From Robinsoniella peoriensis (lineage in GTDB: Bacteria > Bacillota > Clostridia > Lachnospirales > Lachnospiraceae), in NCBI RefSeq assembly GCF_000797495.1, contig NZ_JTGN01000009.1, positions 1-64,000 on the forward strand: DNA of 64,000 nucleotides. The letters are read 5' to 3'. Both the position numbers and the translations under genes were made by a program. Position 1 is the stretch's first letter; the number at the start of each line of letters is the position of its first letter. Below the pieces are notes generated by a model, which saw only the letters and a program-made list of their open reading frames with translations, did not search any database and was not told where the DNA came from. This document shows, piece after piece, positions 54,800 to 63,865 of the stretch.

Positions 54800-54809
54800 T
54801 ATGCAAGTA
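54800..54809. promoter_or_regulatory. Second copy of the TATGCAAGTA box
   Basis: The ten bases TATGCAAGTA before the TetR start codon are identical to the left part of the palindrome ahead of ilvB. Here the right half is less regular (AGTACT shifted by one). Confidence 0.45.
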
Positions 54810-54992
54810 AGTACTCTCATTCTATTAAATATAGTGGGTCTTGTCAAGCAGTTATTTATAATTAAACTCTATATACAAATTCTATAAATCGCTCTATTGG
54901 GTTAACTATTCTGTCTCAGGATATAATACTGGTGTAGTAACTGTTATAAAATAAAGAAAATACAAAAATCATTAAAAAAGGAGCGATTTCTA

Positions 54993-56642
54993 ATGAAATC
55001 TTTAAAGACTAAAGTAATTGCACTTGTTTTGGGATGCATGCTATTATCTTCATTTGTCATTGGAAGTTTCAGCATTTTAAGTTCAAAACGTGCCGTATCA
55101 GCCGATTCTGCCCAGATCATGAATTTAATTTGTGAAAATAAATCACAAGAAATCAGCGCTCTTCTATCCAGGATTGAACAGTCAGTTAACACACTGACCC
55201 TCTATGCTTCCAGACAGATAGAAAGCACTGAAAAATTTAAGACGGATTCTGCTTATGTGGATCAGTACACAGAACATCTAACAGACATTGCAATTAATGC
55301 AGCAACAAATACAGAAGGTGCCATGACTGTTTATATACGTTATAATCCTGAATATACCAGTCCCACATCCGGACTGTTTTGCAGCAAAAGCAGTACTGAC
55401 AGCACTTTTCAACCGCTAGAACCTACTAATCTTTCCCTCTATGATTCATCTGATACCTCCAGGGTCGGATGGTTCTATGAACCTGCAAAAAACAAAAAGG
55501 GCACCTGGATGGCACCTTATTTGAACGATAATATCAATATTGAGATGATTTCCTTTGTAATTCCATTTTACGTTGATGATGTTTTTATAGGCGTTGTTGG
55601 AATGGATATTGATTTTAGTGTACTTCAGACAATTGTTGACGAAACTAACGTTTATCAAAATGGGTATGCATATTTAACAGATGAGAAAGCTAATCTCATT
55701 TATCATCAGGACTTGCCCCGGGGTACATCGTTAATGGATTATAATAATGGGGAGTTTCGGGAAGCTGCAGAAATGCTTCTTCAAAATTCCAGCGAGAACT
55801 CTCTGATATCTTATAGCTATCACGGCTATCAGCGAAAAGCTGCATTTCGCAGCCTGCAAAATGGAATGAGGCTTGTACTAGCCGCTCCTATCTCAGATAT
55901 CGACAAACAGGCTAACCTGCTGATACTGCAGATTTTGATTGCATCATTTGTGATTGTGGCGCTTACCGCCATACTAACCTTTATTTTTACCAGGCGACTT
56001 GTGAAACCACTGCTGGAACTGACTGCAGCAGCACAAAAAATAGCTGCGGGAGATTTAAGCATTTCCATAACTCATCATTCCAATGATGAAGTAGGAACTT
56101 TGGCTGAGAGCTTTCGTGAAACTGTCAAACATCTTCATAAGTACATATCCTATATTAATGAGCTTGCATATCGTGATCCACTCACAGGTGTAAAGAATAA
56201 GACTGCATACCTAGAAGTTGCAAACAAAATGGATGAGCTTGCCAGATTAAAACGGCCCGAATTTGCTGTGATCGTTTTTGATATTAATGGGCTGAAAAAT
56301 GTAAATGATACCTATGGACACGACTTTGGTGACATACTAATCGCAGATACCTGTAAAATCATCTGTCATACTTTCAAACAAACTCCCATCTACCGGATTG
56401 GGGGGGATGAATTTGTGGCGCTGTTAGAAAATGATGATTATAAAAATAGTATCCAATTACTGAATCAGCTGCAAAAGGATATTGATGCTTACAATGAACA
56501 GCCACATAATACAATCAAAATTTCTGTAGCAAAAGGAATTGCTGTCTATTCAGAGGCAACTGACTATACATTCCAGGATGTATTCAAAAGGGCTGACAAT
56601 GCGATGTACTATAATAAAGCAAAAATGAAGTCTAGCGTTTAA
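54993..56642 (+). CDS. Membrane diguanylate cyclase (dCache-HAMP-GGDEF)
   Basis: Makes cyclic di-GMP from two GTP. 549 residues: membrane segments near 8-30 and 305-330 enclose a dCache sensor domain (about 40-300), then HAMP (RRLVKPLLELTAAAQKIAAGDLSI) and GGDEF (about 390-549). The active-site loop is RIGGDEFVALL, intact; a typical RxxD inhibitory site was not noticed. Start after AAGGAG. Single-gene transcript, closed by a strong terminator. Probably links an external small molecule to the motile/sessile switch. Confidence 0.92.
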   Translation: MKSLKTKVIALVLGCMLLSSFVIGSFSILSSKRAVSADSAQIMNLICENKSQEISALLSRIEQSVNTLTLYASRQIESTEKFKTDSAYVDQYTEHLTDIAINAATNTEGAMTVYIRYNPEYTSPTSGLFCSKSSTDSTFQPLEPTNLSLYDSSDTSRVGWFYEPAKNKKGTWMAPYLNDNINIEMISFVIPFYVDDVFIGVVGMDIDFSVLQTIVDETNVYQNGYAYLTDEKANLIYHQDLPRGTSLMDYNNGEFREAAEMLLQNSSENSLISYSYHGYQRKAAFRSLQNGMRLVLAAPISDIDKQANLLILQILIASFVIVALTAILTFIFTRRLVKPLLELTAAAQKIAAGDLSISITHHSNDEVGTLAESFRETVKHLHKYISYINELAYRDPLTGVKNKTAYLEVANKMDELARLKRPEFAVIVFDINGLKNVNDTYGHDFGDILIADTCKIICHTFKQTPIYRIGGDEFVALLENDDYKNSIQLLNQLQKDIDAYNEQPHNTIKISVAKGIAVYSEATDYTFQDVFKRADNAMYYNKAKMKSSV

Positions 56643-56654
56643 GTACAATTTATA

Positions 56655-56696
56655 AAAACAGCAGTAAATATCTTTACACATATTTACTGCTGTTTT
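56655..56696 (+). terminator. Strong intrinsic terminator after the diguanylate cyclase gene
   Basis: AAAACAGCAGTAAATA (56655-56670) pairs perfectly with its complement (56681-56696), ending in TTTT. The A-rich opposite side makes it usable in both directions for the convergent glycosidase gene. Confidence 0.88.
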
Positions 56697-56749
56697 CCTG
56701 GAAACAAATAAAATCTTTCCGCGGGGCGGAATTTTTTACCACGCACAAG

Positions 56750-57784
56750 CTATATCTCTTTTGATGTCGCAACTGCAATAAACCGTTCCTCTTTATCATT
56801 ACATGCACAGTAATAATGGTATACAATCCCATTATTTTTCAGCACAAATGGTTTATGGGCGAAAGTATTCTCCCACTCTTCTTCAGGCTCAATCAGGGGC
56901 TGCCCTTCCCATTTCCTCCAGTGCACCAAATCCCTGGATACCGCAAAGGTGTCAAAAGCAGTACATATACCGTCTTTAGACATTGCAATAAAATAATTCA
57001 TTACCCACAGATCCCCCATTTTTATAATCTGAGGATCACCGGAAATGAAGTTTCCTTTGGTGTCTCCGTTATCTATGACGGGATTTTCTCCATAACGTTC
57101 CCACCTCTCCATGTCTTCCGATACGGCAATCCCGATTCGCTCCGGCATATCAGCAGCTCCTTTGCAATTATAAAACATCACAAACGGATAGCCTAAAGTT
57201 TCCTCATCATCGCGAAATACATATGATTTGTACAGGGTAAATGCTTCAAACCACCTGCTGTCCTCATCGTCCATGCGCAGTATCGGCTCGGCTTTTACTT
57301 TCCATTCTTTTGCCTGGGTTGGATCATCGGTGCATGCCAGACCAATATGCAGTGGCGGTGTCTCATAACCAGGAAGCGCTCCTCCAATATAGGTTGCCCA
57401 ATATTTTCCCTGATAAGAATGCAGTGCATGATCTCCTTCCCATGCGGTGTCCATCAATGCCAGACCTGCATCTACCTGACATCCGTCCCAGCCTGCCTTG
57501 CTTCTGGTGAGAATCCTTCCGCTTTCCTCCCAATGCAGTAAATCAAAGCTTTTAGCAAGATAGGTATCATATCCCATATTTTCTGCACTGGGATTTATTG
57601 CTGTGTACATCATATACCAGATTCCGTCTTTTTGGAAGATTGTGGGGCAGTCTGTCAACTGTTGTTCCTTTTTGATGACTGCTCCCCATTTATAAGGTGT
57701 CTGCAGTTCTCTATATACTCGTTCCATCTCTTCATTGGAAACAAATGGAGTATCCTTTATATTTTTTTCTAAAATTGGTATCAT
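56750..57784 (-). CDS. Five-bladed beta-propeller glycosidase-like protein
   Basis: Cytosolic protein of 344 residues with repeated blades of the GH43/GH32/GH130-type fold: TDCPTIFQKDGIWYMMYTAIN, WDGCQVDAGLAL, WFEAFTLYKSYVF, ISGDPQIIKMGDLWVMNYF and THAFKP-like FAHKPFVLKNN. Asp/Glu residues begin each blade as in family catalytic sites, but exact family and substrate cannot be set by eye. No signal peptide, so it probably acts on imported oligosaccharides. The start follows AGGAGGAAAA. Divergent AraC regulator 194 bp away. Confidence 0.8.
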   Translation of the reverse strand: MIPILEKNIKDTPFVSNEEMERVYRELQTPYKWGAVIKKEQQLTDCPTIFQKDGIWYMMYTAINPSAENMGYDTYLAKSFDLLHWEESGRILTRSKAGWDGCQVDAGLALMDTAWEGDHALHSYQGKYWATYIGGALPGYETPPLHIGLACTDDPTQAKEWKVKAEPILRMDDEDSRWFEAFTLYKSYVFRDDEETLGYPFVMFYNCKGAADMPERIGIAVSEDMERWERYGENPVIDNGDTKGNFISGDPQIIKMGDLWVMNYFIAMSKDGICTAFDTFAVSRDLVHWRKWEGQPLIEPEEEWENTFAHKPFVLKNNGIVYHYYCACNDKEERFIAVATSKEI

Positions 57785-57978
57785 GCTGATTTTCCTCCTG
57801 GTTCTTCATGCTTTTGCCTGTTGACAAGCATAATTATATAGAATATATTTAGGAAAGTATATGTTTTCCTGGAACCGTCATTTGTTATTTTGGAAACTAA
57901 AGCAGTATTTATCATTCAGTATAGTATCCATCTTATCAAAGCTTCCATTTACAATAAATAATATGAAAGGGGATTTTT

Positions 57979-58851
57979 ATGCCTGTATCTACATATAAAA
58001 CAGCCTATCTTTCCAATCTCTCCCACAGCATGCCTTCTTTTATTTTTTGTGGGCGTAAAGACTTTGTGCCAAACGAAGTTCATGTTAAAAGAATTTTTCC
58101 CGCATTTAACATCATGTTTGTCCGTTATGGCTGTATACACATTATGGAGAATAACCAGCTTTACATTTTAAAGAAAGGGGACTGGTTTATACAGACTCCG
58201 AATCTGCTGCATTATGGGGTACACCCCCAGCCGGATCCGGCATCTTTTTATTTCATACACTGCATGCCCCTGGAGGAATGGAATATCAGTGATCGGGGTG
58301 TTCCCACTGCGCCTTCTATGGAAATCCTGGACACCGGTTCAGGCATGTTTCCGCCCTATTTTAAACTGCAGATGCCATTGCAATCTTCCTGTTCAGAAAG
58401 CACAATGGAACTGGCCGAGCAATTCGTAACACGATACCATCATAATACCCTGTTGGAAAACCAGAGTTCTTTTCAACAATTGCTTCACAGTATGATTCAA
58501 AAATCACGCAGATTTACATCGGAACAAAACATTGGAGATGATATTGCAGCTTATATGTATCTTCACTTTTTAGACCGAAATTTCAATCTGGATCTGCTAT
58601 GCAGTAAATTCGGATTTACCCGGCAGTATGTTACAAAACTGCTAAAAAAGAAAACAGGGAAATCGTTCCTGGAATACATCCGTTATCTTAAAATTGACTA
58701 TGCCAAAAAGCAGCTGTCTGCAGGAAACGTACAGATAACTGCTTTGGCTGAAAAACTGGGATACAGTGATACGGCTGCTTTTAGTCATATGTTTAAAAAA
58801 GAGCTGGGGGAGTCCCCCAACTCTTATTGTAAACGCGTATTTCAAGCATAG
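57979..58851 (+). CDS. AraC family regulator (cupin-AraC)
   Basis: Regulator of 290 residues. An N-terminal cupin-like sensor domain covers about 30-120 (LYILKKGDWFIQTPNLLHYGV). The AraC domain at 190-288 has FNLDLLCSKFGFTRQYVTKLLKK and ITALAEKLGYSDTAAFSHMFKK. Start after GAAAGGGG. Divergent from the propeller glycosidase gene, its likely target. Confidence 0.88.
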   Translation: MPVSTYKTAYLSNLSHSMPSFIFCGRKDFVPNEVHVKRIFPAFNIMFVRYGCIHIMENNQLYILKKGDWFIQTPNLLHYGVHPQPDPASFYFIHCMPLEEWNISDRGVPTAPSMEILDTGSGMFPPYFKLQMPLQSSCSESTMELAEQFVTRYHHNTLLENQSSFQQLLHSMIQKSRRFTSEQNIGDDIAAYMYLHFLDRNFNLDLLCSKFGFTRQYVTKLLKKKTGKSFLEYIRYLKIDYAKKQLSAGNVQITALAEKLGYSDTAAFSHMFKKELGESPNSYCKRVFQA

Positions 58852-58939
58852 GATAGAGAAAATATAGTGTTTTACTTTGCAACACTGATGCAAAAATGCT
58901 GTTACCAACATGAATAGCTTACAGTGTTTCTCTCACGGT

Positions 58940-59032
58940 TCAAAGCGCTTGGTCGCGTACATCGGGCCGTTCATATATGGGATTATGTCCCGCCCCAGGA
59001 ACAACGGTTAAGGTTTTTACCTTGTATAGTCT
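58940..59032 (-). pseudogene. C-terminal remnant of an alpha/beta hydrolase
   Basis: Hand translation beyond the ABC permease stop gives KVKTLTVVPGAGHNPIYERP, then DVRDQAL and a stop. PGAGHNPIYERPD is the catalytic-His region of prolyl aminopeptidase-type alpha/beta hydrolases (GAGHxPxxExP). The nucleophile and acid parts are absent, so only the last 30 codons survive, fused directly behind the permease gene. A deletion joining two genes is the simplest account. Confidence 0.55.
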
Positions 59033-60167
59033 ACCCCGCCTGGTATCTCATATATTTCCTTACGCCGAAGATACTGCCTCCCAGAATCAAAAGGAATGAA
59101 CACCCATAACTTAAAAAACGTTCTATTGGCATTCCCCCTGTCAATATATTAGCAGGCAGATAGATTGGAAACCATTTGACTATCATACTGCATAACATAA
59201 TAAACCTGGTAGGTCGTAACGGCGACAAAATGATTGAGTAAATAATTAAAGGCAGAAGATACATCAGCAGTCCCCAGATCAGCGCAGCAAAACTCTGTTT
59301 ATGCCTGGCGGAAAAATATAGCGTTATGCAGGTAGTTACCCAGGAGGCAATGAGCCCTGTTACCACATATTGTAACAATACATCTCCTACTGTTCCATAA
59401 TTTGTATTAGAAAAAACCAAATCTGGAAAAACCAGATCTGCACTTACGGAAAACCCACTGATTCCATATGCGGCTGCAAAAGCACTAAATACCAGGGCAG
59501 TGACCGCCAAATATAAAATTGAAGAAAAGCATAGTGCCGCCAATATTTTAGAAACTGCGCTTTTTCGTCTTCCATGTACGGTAATCAGAAGGATATCCGC
59601 CGTATGCAGAGCATATTCATCGGAAAATACAGGCGCTGCCGCAATGATAATCAGAACGGAAGTGATCACCATAACCATCATCTGCATCTCCCGAAAATCG
59701 TTTCCCCATCCATCTGTGTAACCAAAAGTGTGTGATCCATCCATTAGCTTAGCTATATTCGGTGAATCCTGCTCAGTAACCAGCCTGATTTTTTCTTCTC
59801 GGTCAAACCTTTTCGTTGTTAAATTTTCCGTGATATATCTATTGATGCTGTTTTCATAATATCCTTGTTCTGTATTTCCGGTTTTAACGTCTACATCCAT
59901 TTGGTCAGCTTCAATGGTATATCCAAACCGTTTTATGATATCCTGCACTTTTTCTGTTGTCAACGGTCCTGCATACTCCTGAGCTGTCTTGATATTTTCC
60001 CTGATTGCGGCTGTTCTGGTATAGCATTTTCCATCGATATACATATATTCACTGCCAAGAACCGACATCCAGAAGTAAAATGCCAGAAACAGGAGACTAC
60101 CGATCAAGCCGAAATATATTATTTTTTTTGAATAAATTTTGAACAATTCCATTTTAAAAATTGTCAT
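59031..60167 (-). CDS. ABC-2 type transporter permease
   Basis: Membrane protein of 378 residues: one N-terminal segment (about 14-36), an extracytoplasmic region of about 130 residues, then about five segments in the C-terminal half. ATG at 60167 chosen after GGTGG, overlapping the ATPase gene by 14 nt. It pairs with the upstream ATPase and the small membrane protein in a sigma-factor-led operon, like lantibiotic-resistance or lipid exporters of Firmicutes. The stop lies in sequence continuous with the hydrolase remnant. Confidence 0.82.
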   Translation of the reverse strand: MTIFKMELFKIYSKKIIYFGLIGSLLFLAFYFWMSVLGSEYMYIDGKCYTRTAAIRENIKTAQEYAGPLTTEKVQDIIKRFGYTIEADQMDVDVKTGNTEQGYYENSINRYITENLTTKRFDREEKIRLVTEQDSPNIAKLMDGSHTFGYTDGWGNDFREMQMMVMVITSVLIIIAAAPVFSDEYALHTADILLITVHGRRKSAVSKILAALCFSSILYLAVTALVFSAFAAAYGISGFSVSADLVFPDLVFSNTNYGTVGDVLLQYVVTGLIASWVTTCITLYFSARHKQSFAALIWGLLMYLLPLIIYSIILSPLRPTRFIMLCSMIVKWFPIYLPANILTGGMPIERFLSYGCSFLLILGGSIFGVRKYMRYQAG

Positions 60168-61041
60168 GCTGTCCACCCGCTTCCTCTGTAAAATACAAAT
60201 ATACATCTTCCAGATTTGGTTCTTCCGGGACAGCATTTTCCATAGGCTTTTCTTTTGCAATAATACGAAGCATTACCTGTCCATTCATATTTTTCAGGTT
60301 GCTGATGGCATATTTACAGTTATATTCTTCCGCCTTATTTTCAGGAACGAGACATTCCCATACGTTGCCTCTGGCAAATTCTGTAAGATCATCGGGCACT
60401 CCCTGTTTTATAATCCGCCCCTTTTTCATGATCAATATTCTGTCTGCTATATACGCAATATCCGAGACAATATGTGTGGATAAAATTACGATGCGGTTGC
60501 TGCCAAGTGCGCTGATAATATTGCGAAAACGGATTCTTTCCTTGGGATCTAGTCCTGCCGTAGGTTCATCTAAGATCAGGATTTCCGGATCATTCAGCAG
60601 AGCCTGGGCTATTCCAAGCCTTCGTATCATCCCTCCGGAAAAGGTCTTTATTTTCTGTTTTGCCTCCCCAGACAGACCTACCAGTTCTAATAGCTCCCTG
60701 CATTTTTCTTTTGCCATTTCCTTTGGCAATGCTTTTAATGAAGCCAGATACATCATATAGCGCCATGCCGTAAAATCCGGATAGTAACCAAATTCCTGTG
60801 GAAGATATCCCAGCATTCTCCGGTAATCTCCACCCAGTTTCTGGATCGGGCTCCCATTACACAGAACCTCTCCTTTAGTAGGCCGCAGTATATTACATAT
60901 CATACGAAGCAGCGTTGTTTTACCTGCTCCATTGGCACCAAGAAGCCCATATATTCCATTGTTAAAAATAAGGTCTATATGGTCAACTGCCGCCTTTTCG
61001 TTGTACTGCTTACTTACCCCCTCCAATTTTAATTCCAGCAT
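60154..61041 (-). CDS. ABC transporter ATP-binding protein
   Basis: ATPase of 295 residues. Walker A GANGAGKTT, signature FSGGMIRRLG, Walker B ILILDEPTAGLDP, H-loop STHIVSD. The C-terminal 80 residues form the extra domain common in BcrA/CcmA-type exporters. Overlaps its neighbours on both sides (13-14 nt), indicating translational coupling within the operon. Confidence 0.9.
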   Translation of the reverse strand: MLELKLEGVSKQYNEKAAVDHIDLIFNNGIYGLLGANGAGKTTLLRMICNILRPTKGEVLCNGSPIQKLGGDYRRMLGYLPQEFGYYPDFTAWRYMMYLASLKALPKEMAKEKCRELLELVGLSGEAKQKIKTFSGGMIRRLGIAQALLNDPEILILDEPTAGLDPKERIRFRNIISALGSNRIVILSTHIVSDIAYIADRILIMKKGRIIKQGVPDDLTEFARGNVWECLVPENKAEEYNCKYAISNLKNMNGQVMLRIIAKEKPMENAVPEEPNLEDVYLYFTEEAGGQHDNF

Positions 61042-61781
61042 AATTCTTTTCCTCCCGTCTTCAGTTTACGTAATAATGCATAAATTTCAATTGCCAATAA
61101 TATGGTTCCAATTAAGAATACTGCTGTCCATACCGGCAGATAAACTGTGCGGTAAACCCTGGGAATGACAGCCGGTATTGCCGATCCGATACATAAGAAA
61201 ACAGCCAGGATTATCTGGATCCATTTTCTTCCTGAATTTCTGCCTGCAGACACAAAAAACAGGTAACAGACATTTGACACCACAAACGGAACTAAGATAT
61301 ACAAGCACACTGCAAAAATACTGTACTTCATTTTATCTGCCACGCTAAAAATCATTGCCGTCAAAATACAAAGGTCTATTGCTCCTGAAATCAGCATTTT
61401 TATACTCCATATCTGTCCCAGATTCAGAAAACAGCTCTGCTCCAGTTCTGCCATATTCCAGGACAGGCTGCGGCTGATTTCAAATACAGACACCAGCCCC
61501 ATCAAGGCTGCCAGCATGGATGCCCCGATCAGATACTCCTGCATTTTATCCGGAACCACCCCATACTGTGTAAATAGCAGGATTGCTGCAGCTGCTAAAA
61601 GTGCCTGCCCGCTCCAATATTCTTTGGAAATATATTGTAACTGGATTTTCAGTATCTGAAGTTTGGAGGGGCTGTACCTGACTTTCTTCAATTCAACATC
61701 CTGACGGATATGATTTAATGCCGCTGCTCTTCTATCCTGGTCAATGAAAATCCGTGGGTCCGGGATATCCTTTTTATTCAT
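61029..61781 (-). CDS. Predicted six-segment membrane protein of the sigma/ABC operon
   Basis: Protein of 250 residues I do not recognise as a named family. The N-terminal 55 residues are charged and cytosolic; about six hydrophobic segments follow (about 57-75, 82-100, 125-145, 152-172, 185-205, 215-235). Its position between an ECF sigma gene and the ABC subunits, overlapping both, suggests either an anti-sigma-like sensor or a second permease. Start after AAGGAGG. Confidence 0.7.
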   Translation of the reverse strand: MNKKDIPDPRIFIDQDRRAAALNHIRQDVELKKVRYSPSKLQILKIQLQYISKEYWSGQALLAAAAILLFTQYGVVPDKMQEYLIGASMLAALMGLVSVFEISRSLSWNMAELEQSCFLNLGQIWSIKMLISGAIDLCILTAMIFSVADKMKYSIFAVCLYILVPFVVSNVCYLFFVSAGRNSGRKWIQIILAVFLCIGSAIPAVIPRVYRTVYLPVWTAVFLIGTILLAIEIYALLRKLKTGGKELCWN

Positions 61782-62331
61782 AAAAATCCTCCTTCTTCAA
61801 TAGATGTTTTAACTTCTCCATTCCCTGCTTCATTCTGGATTTCACCGTTGCCGTCTTCGCACCAGTCATTTTACTGATTTCTCTGTATTTCATTTCATAA
61901 TAGCAATGAAGAATAATGACCTCTTTCTGCATCTGCGGAAGAGCTGTCAGCGCCTTCCATATATAGCCCGAATTTTCTTTCTTTATCATTTGAAACGTCA
62001 GATCATCTCCCGATATCTGTTCTTCTTCATATCCCGCTTCTTCATCATTGAGGGAAATATCCACCTGCCGTTTTTTCTCTCCATGATAAAAATCACGGCA
62101 GACATTCATTGCTATTGTCAGAAGATAACCTTTTAAATTGCGGTAACGGTAGTTATCTATGTAACGAATGAAACGAAGAAATGTTTCCTGGGCAAGATCA
62201 TAGGACTGGTCCCGGTCTCCGGTCTGATAACAACAAAACCGGTAGATGTCATCATAATATTTTTCTGCTATATCATTTAGATATTGTTTATTGCCATGTT
62301 GTACTTCATGAACCAACTGCCTGTCATCCAA
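61774..62331 (-). CDS. ECF-type RNA polymerase sigma factor
   Basis: Sigma factor of about 185 residues with TTG start after GGAGGAGG. Region 2 (YYDDIYRFCCYQTGDRDQSYDLAQETFLRFIRYI) and region 4 (LPQMQKEVIILHCYYEMKYREISKMTGAKTATVKSRMKQG) are complete. An upstream in-frame ATG at 62451 would add a Lys/Arg-rich extension encoded by a tandem repeat and is unlikely. First gene of the operon with a membrane protein and ABC exporter; probably induces it upon envelope stress. Confidence 0.87.
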   Translation of the reverse strand: MDDRQLVHEVQHGNKQYLNDIAEKYYDDIYRFCCYQTGDRDQSYDLAQETFLRFIRYIDNYRYRNLKGYLLTIAMNVCRDFYHGEKKRQVDISLNDEEAGYEEEQISGDDLTFQMIKKENSGYIWKALTALPQMQKEVIILHCYYEMKYREISKMTGAKTATVKSRMKQGMEKLKHLLKKEDFYE

Positions 62332-62351
62332 GTATCTTCCTCCTCCTATGT

Positions 62352-62447
62352 CTTTTTCTCCATAGCTTCTCTTTCCTTCTAAAACTAAACTTTTTCTCCA
62401 TAACTTTTCTTTCCTTCTAAAACTTTTTCCTCCATAACTTTTCCTCC
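62352..62447 (-). repeat. Purine-rich tandem repeat in the sigma factor leader
   Basis: Three degenerate units (62352-62389, 62390-62422, 62423-62447) lie just before the ribosome binding site. On the minus strand each contains TATGGAG(G)AAAAAG and two contain TTTTAGAAGGAAAG. The units therefore repeat Shine-Dalgarno/ATG-like text. Copy number could tune translation, or the stretch is simply a slippage product. Confidence 0.65.
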
Positions 62448-62531
62448 ACAACCTGTCTTTCTTGTTAAAAATAACCCTTATATTTAATATAACTGATCTC
62501 TGTCCAAAAAGGTTTTAATTATTTCAAAAAA

Positions 62532-62573
62532 ATACTGCAGGCCTACACATTTTTAATGTGAAGCCTGCAGTAT
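62532..62573 (-). terminator. Strong intrinsic terminator after the DUF4179 gene
   Basis: ATACTGCAGGC (62532-62542) pairs with GCCTGCAGTAT (62563-62573); inside, CACAT pairs with ATGTG. On the minus strand the stem is followed by a run of seven T. It separates the two sigma-factor operons. Confidence 0.9.
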
Positions 62574-62593
62574 CATATAAATTTGCACTTATT

Positions 62594-63865
62594 TTATTTG
62601 GTTAAATCTATGTCTATGCCGTACAATGCTCTGGAAGCCATTGCTTTCTGGTCTTTTTCCTTAAAAGTAGAGATTGCATTTTCTCCCACATAGACAGACA
62701 GTTTCGTTATTTTCCTTCCCTGCAGCGGATATACCTGATAAGATCCGTTTTGGGAACCTTCCTCATAGCTAAAATCCAGTTTTTGGCCATTTTGATCGAA
62801 AACTGCCGCTGCATAATCACCGGTTGTCGCAATCCAGTAATTCTCATCTATCTCTTCATCAGTCAGATCCTTCCAAGTATTCCCCTCCTTAAGTGCCGCT
62901 GCTTTACCCTCTTTATAATATTTTTTCTTAACTGCAAAGATCTCTTCCTGATTGGCATATAAGCCAGGCAGTATGGTTTTCACCTTGACCTCATACGGTG
63001 TTACGATCACTTTTTCTATACCAAATCCATTGCTTTCCTTATTTATATCATAAACTTTTACAGAATCTGTATCAACCTTGACATTTAAATCCATCTGCCA
63101 ATTCCCCTGTGTTGTAACCAATGGAATGATTGGCTCATATCCTTCCTTAAACTTAGGCTTTTCATTTTCTCCTACCGGTATCTCATATTCCTTTTCATTT
63201 TTTATCGATTCCTCTGCCAATTTACTGTCTTCATAGGTTATCGAATCCAGATTCAGCTTAAGATTGAAAGATTTATCTGATTGGGTGTAATCCTCATCCA
63301 GATCTATTTTCATCATTCCCTGAAATGTATGTTCATCAATTAAACGCCCTTCTATTTTGCTTATTGCATTATCCTGCAATTCTCCTCCTTCACTAATCTG
63401 GGCATTACCTTCGAGCATTAAAGTTGGCAGATGCGTTATTCCATCTTCGTCAGTGTACTCATCATACATATTCTGAAACGGCTGCTCTCCCGAAATGGAA
63501 AGTGTTACATAAATGGAAGTTCCATCACAATAAGCCTCTTCTGCTTTCACTAACAGCCCTGCATCATTTGATTCCATAGCAGCACCCTCCAGATTTTGTG
63601 CCTTTTCAGAAAAATTTCCTGAAAACTCTACTTCATTTTCTATATCTTTAAAAATCCCCCCAATCACCGGTATCTCAGCTGCTAAAACAGGATTATAAAA
63701 TCCCCAAATAAAAAATGCTGTAATTAAGGCTACTGTACTTCCGGCGCCCAAGGTCACCTTTTTTATTACCTGCTTTTTACGGATTTTTTTCACCTGTTTC
63801 ATGCCTCCCATAATTGTTTCATCCAAACGATCCGACGTAGGTACCTCATTCCAATTATTGAACAT
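62594..63865 (-). CDS. DUF4179 domain protein, probable anti-sigma factor
   Basis: Single-pass membrane protein of 423 residues. A cytosolic head of about 40 residues ends in a basic KKIRKKQVIKK, followed by a membrane segment at 45-65 (VALITAFFIWGFY) and a large extracellular part. Residues 62-150 match the DUF4179 region (PVLAAEIPVIGGIFKDIENEVEFS). It overlaps the upstream sigma-factor gene by 11 nt; this pairing is the rule for DUF4179 proteins, which are thought to hold ECF sigma factors at the membrane. Start after AAGGAGG. A terminator follows. Confidence 0.85.
   Translation of the reverse strand: MFNNWNEVPTSDRLDETIMGGMKQVKKIRKKQVIKKVTLGAGSTVALITAFFIWGFYNPVLAAEIPVIGGIFKDIENEVEFSGNFSEKAQNLEGAAMESNDAGLLVKAEEAYCDGTSIYVTLSISGEQPFQNMYDEYTDEDGITHLPTLMLEGNAQISEGGELQDNAISKIEGRLIDEHTFQGMMKIDLDEDYTQSDKSFNLKLNLDSITYEDSKLAEESIKNEKEYEIPVGENEKPKFKEGYEPIIPLVTTQGNWQMDLNVKVDTDSVKVYDINKESNGFGIEKVIVTPYEVKVKTILPGLYANQEEIFAVKKKYYKEGKAAALKEGNTWKDLTDEEIDENYWIATTGDYAAAVFDQNGQKLDFSYEEGSQNGSYQVYPLQGRKITKLSVYVGENAISTFKEKDQKAMASRALYGIDIDLTK

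Noticed and set aside
60161..60760. 199-codon rightward frame opposite the ABC ATPase gene
   Set aside because: Shadow of the ATPase, whose Walker and signature motifs are intact on the other strand.
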